Source: Scytonematopsis contorta HA4267-MV1 (lineage in GTDB: Bacteria > Cyanobacteriota > Cyanobacteriia > Cyanobacteriales > Nostocaceae). From it: DNA of 64,000 bases. The DNA lies in the NCBI GenBank assembly GCA_019359035.1, contig JAHHIC010000046.1, forward strand, positions 62,001 through 126,000, given 5' to 3'. The notes beneath the pieces are model-generated. The model was not told the origin of the DNA. It searched no databases and saw nothing but the letters and a program-made list of their open reading frames with translations. The translations under genes were made by a program, and so were the position numbers. Below, piece after piece: positions 63,881-64,000 of this stretch; positions within the stretch are counted from its first letter, which is position 1, and every line of letters begins with the position of its first letter.

Positions 63881-64000
63881 GCGTTCGCGAAGCGTGCCGC
63901 CTCGGCTTATTGCGAATTGCGTTCGCGAAGCGTGCCGCCTCGGCTTATTGCGAATTGCGTTCGCGAAGCGTGCCGCCTCGGCTTATTGCGAATTGCGAAT
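63881..64000. repeat. Three tandem copies of a 38-bp repeat, running off the window
   Basis: The unit starts at 63881, 63919 and 63957: GCGTTCGCGAAGCGTGCCGC then CTCGGCTTATTGCGAATT. All three copies are identical as far as read. A related single copy lies at about 32798-32842. The first ~14 bases (GCGTTCGCGAAGCG) contain a TTCGCGAA palindrome. The array directly abuts the TTGGTAA array. Confidence 0.92.

Overview
The window looks like a chromosomal piece of a filamentous, probably heterocyst-forming cyanobacterium of low G+C content. Four signs support this. There is a cytochrome c6 gene (petJ-type). Several proteins belong to cyanobacterial families (DUF3352, DUF1400-hydrolase, Uma2 nuclease, large hybrid kinases). 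The octamer GCGATCGC (HIP1) occurs at 6917, 23894, 45140 and 62021, for example. Most telling are many short tandem heptamer repeats (CCCCACT, GTTGACT, TTGGTAA types), described in the literature as STRRs of heterocystous cyanobacteria. I see no tRNA, rRNA, CRISPR array, insertion sequence with a transposase, or phage genes.

Layout. 1-8800: end of a hybrid sensor kinase, a second REC-kinase, a glycerophosphodiester phosphodiesterase, a 20-bp tandem repeat array, a vWA protein, ligA and an Eis-like acetyltransferase. 8850-17300: EamA transporter, DUF1400 hydrolase, ParDE-like toxin-antitoxin pair, truB, a GNAT-like two-gene unit, PIG-L deacetylase and a glycosyltransferase. 17340-22415: msrB, a small conserved protein, a TonB-dependent receptor, a DUF62 (SAM hydrolase-type) protein and a Uma2 nuclease.

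22475-31998 is a minus-strand block. It holds a three-domain GH18/CE4/GT2 protein, a GH75-like chitosanase, decayed pieces of an uppP-like gene and of a LytR_C (LCP-type) gene, an unknown membrane-anchored protein, a sensor kinase/OmpR regulator pair and a TPR protein. The theme is amino-sugar polymer and envelope metabolism beside a two-component system. petJ and an acetyltransferase follow.

33763-42965 is a plus-strand glycan assembly cluster: three GT4 enzymes, a GT10 fucosyltransferase-like enzyme, two paralogous GT-A enzymes and an MsbA/HepA-type ABC exporter. The exporter carries an unusual C-terminal tail of two histidine-kinase dimerisation-like modules. 47364-54609 is a second, minus-strand glycan cluster: a Wzt-type ATPase, a cupin, a DegT aminotransferase, and two methyltransferases alternating with two duplicated glycosyltransferases. 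UbiB-type kinase, AraC and NTF2-like genes lie between the clusters. 54893-63738 holds an M1 aminopeptidase with HEAT repeats, a DUF3352 protein, mscL, a methyltransferase/PrsW pair and a duplicated-domain queD.

Dispersed repeats are abundant between genes and have reshaped the 3' ends of several genes, supplying stop codons in at least five. All functions are inferred from motifs read by eye; no database search was run.
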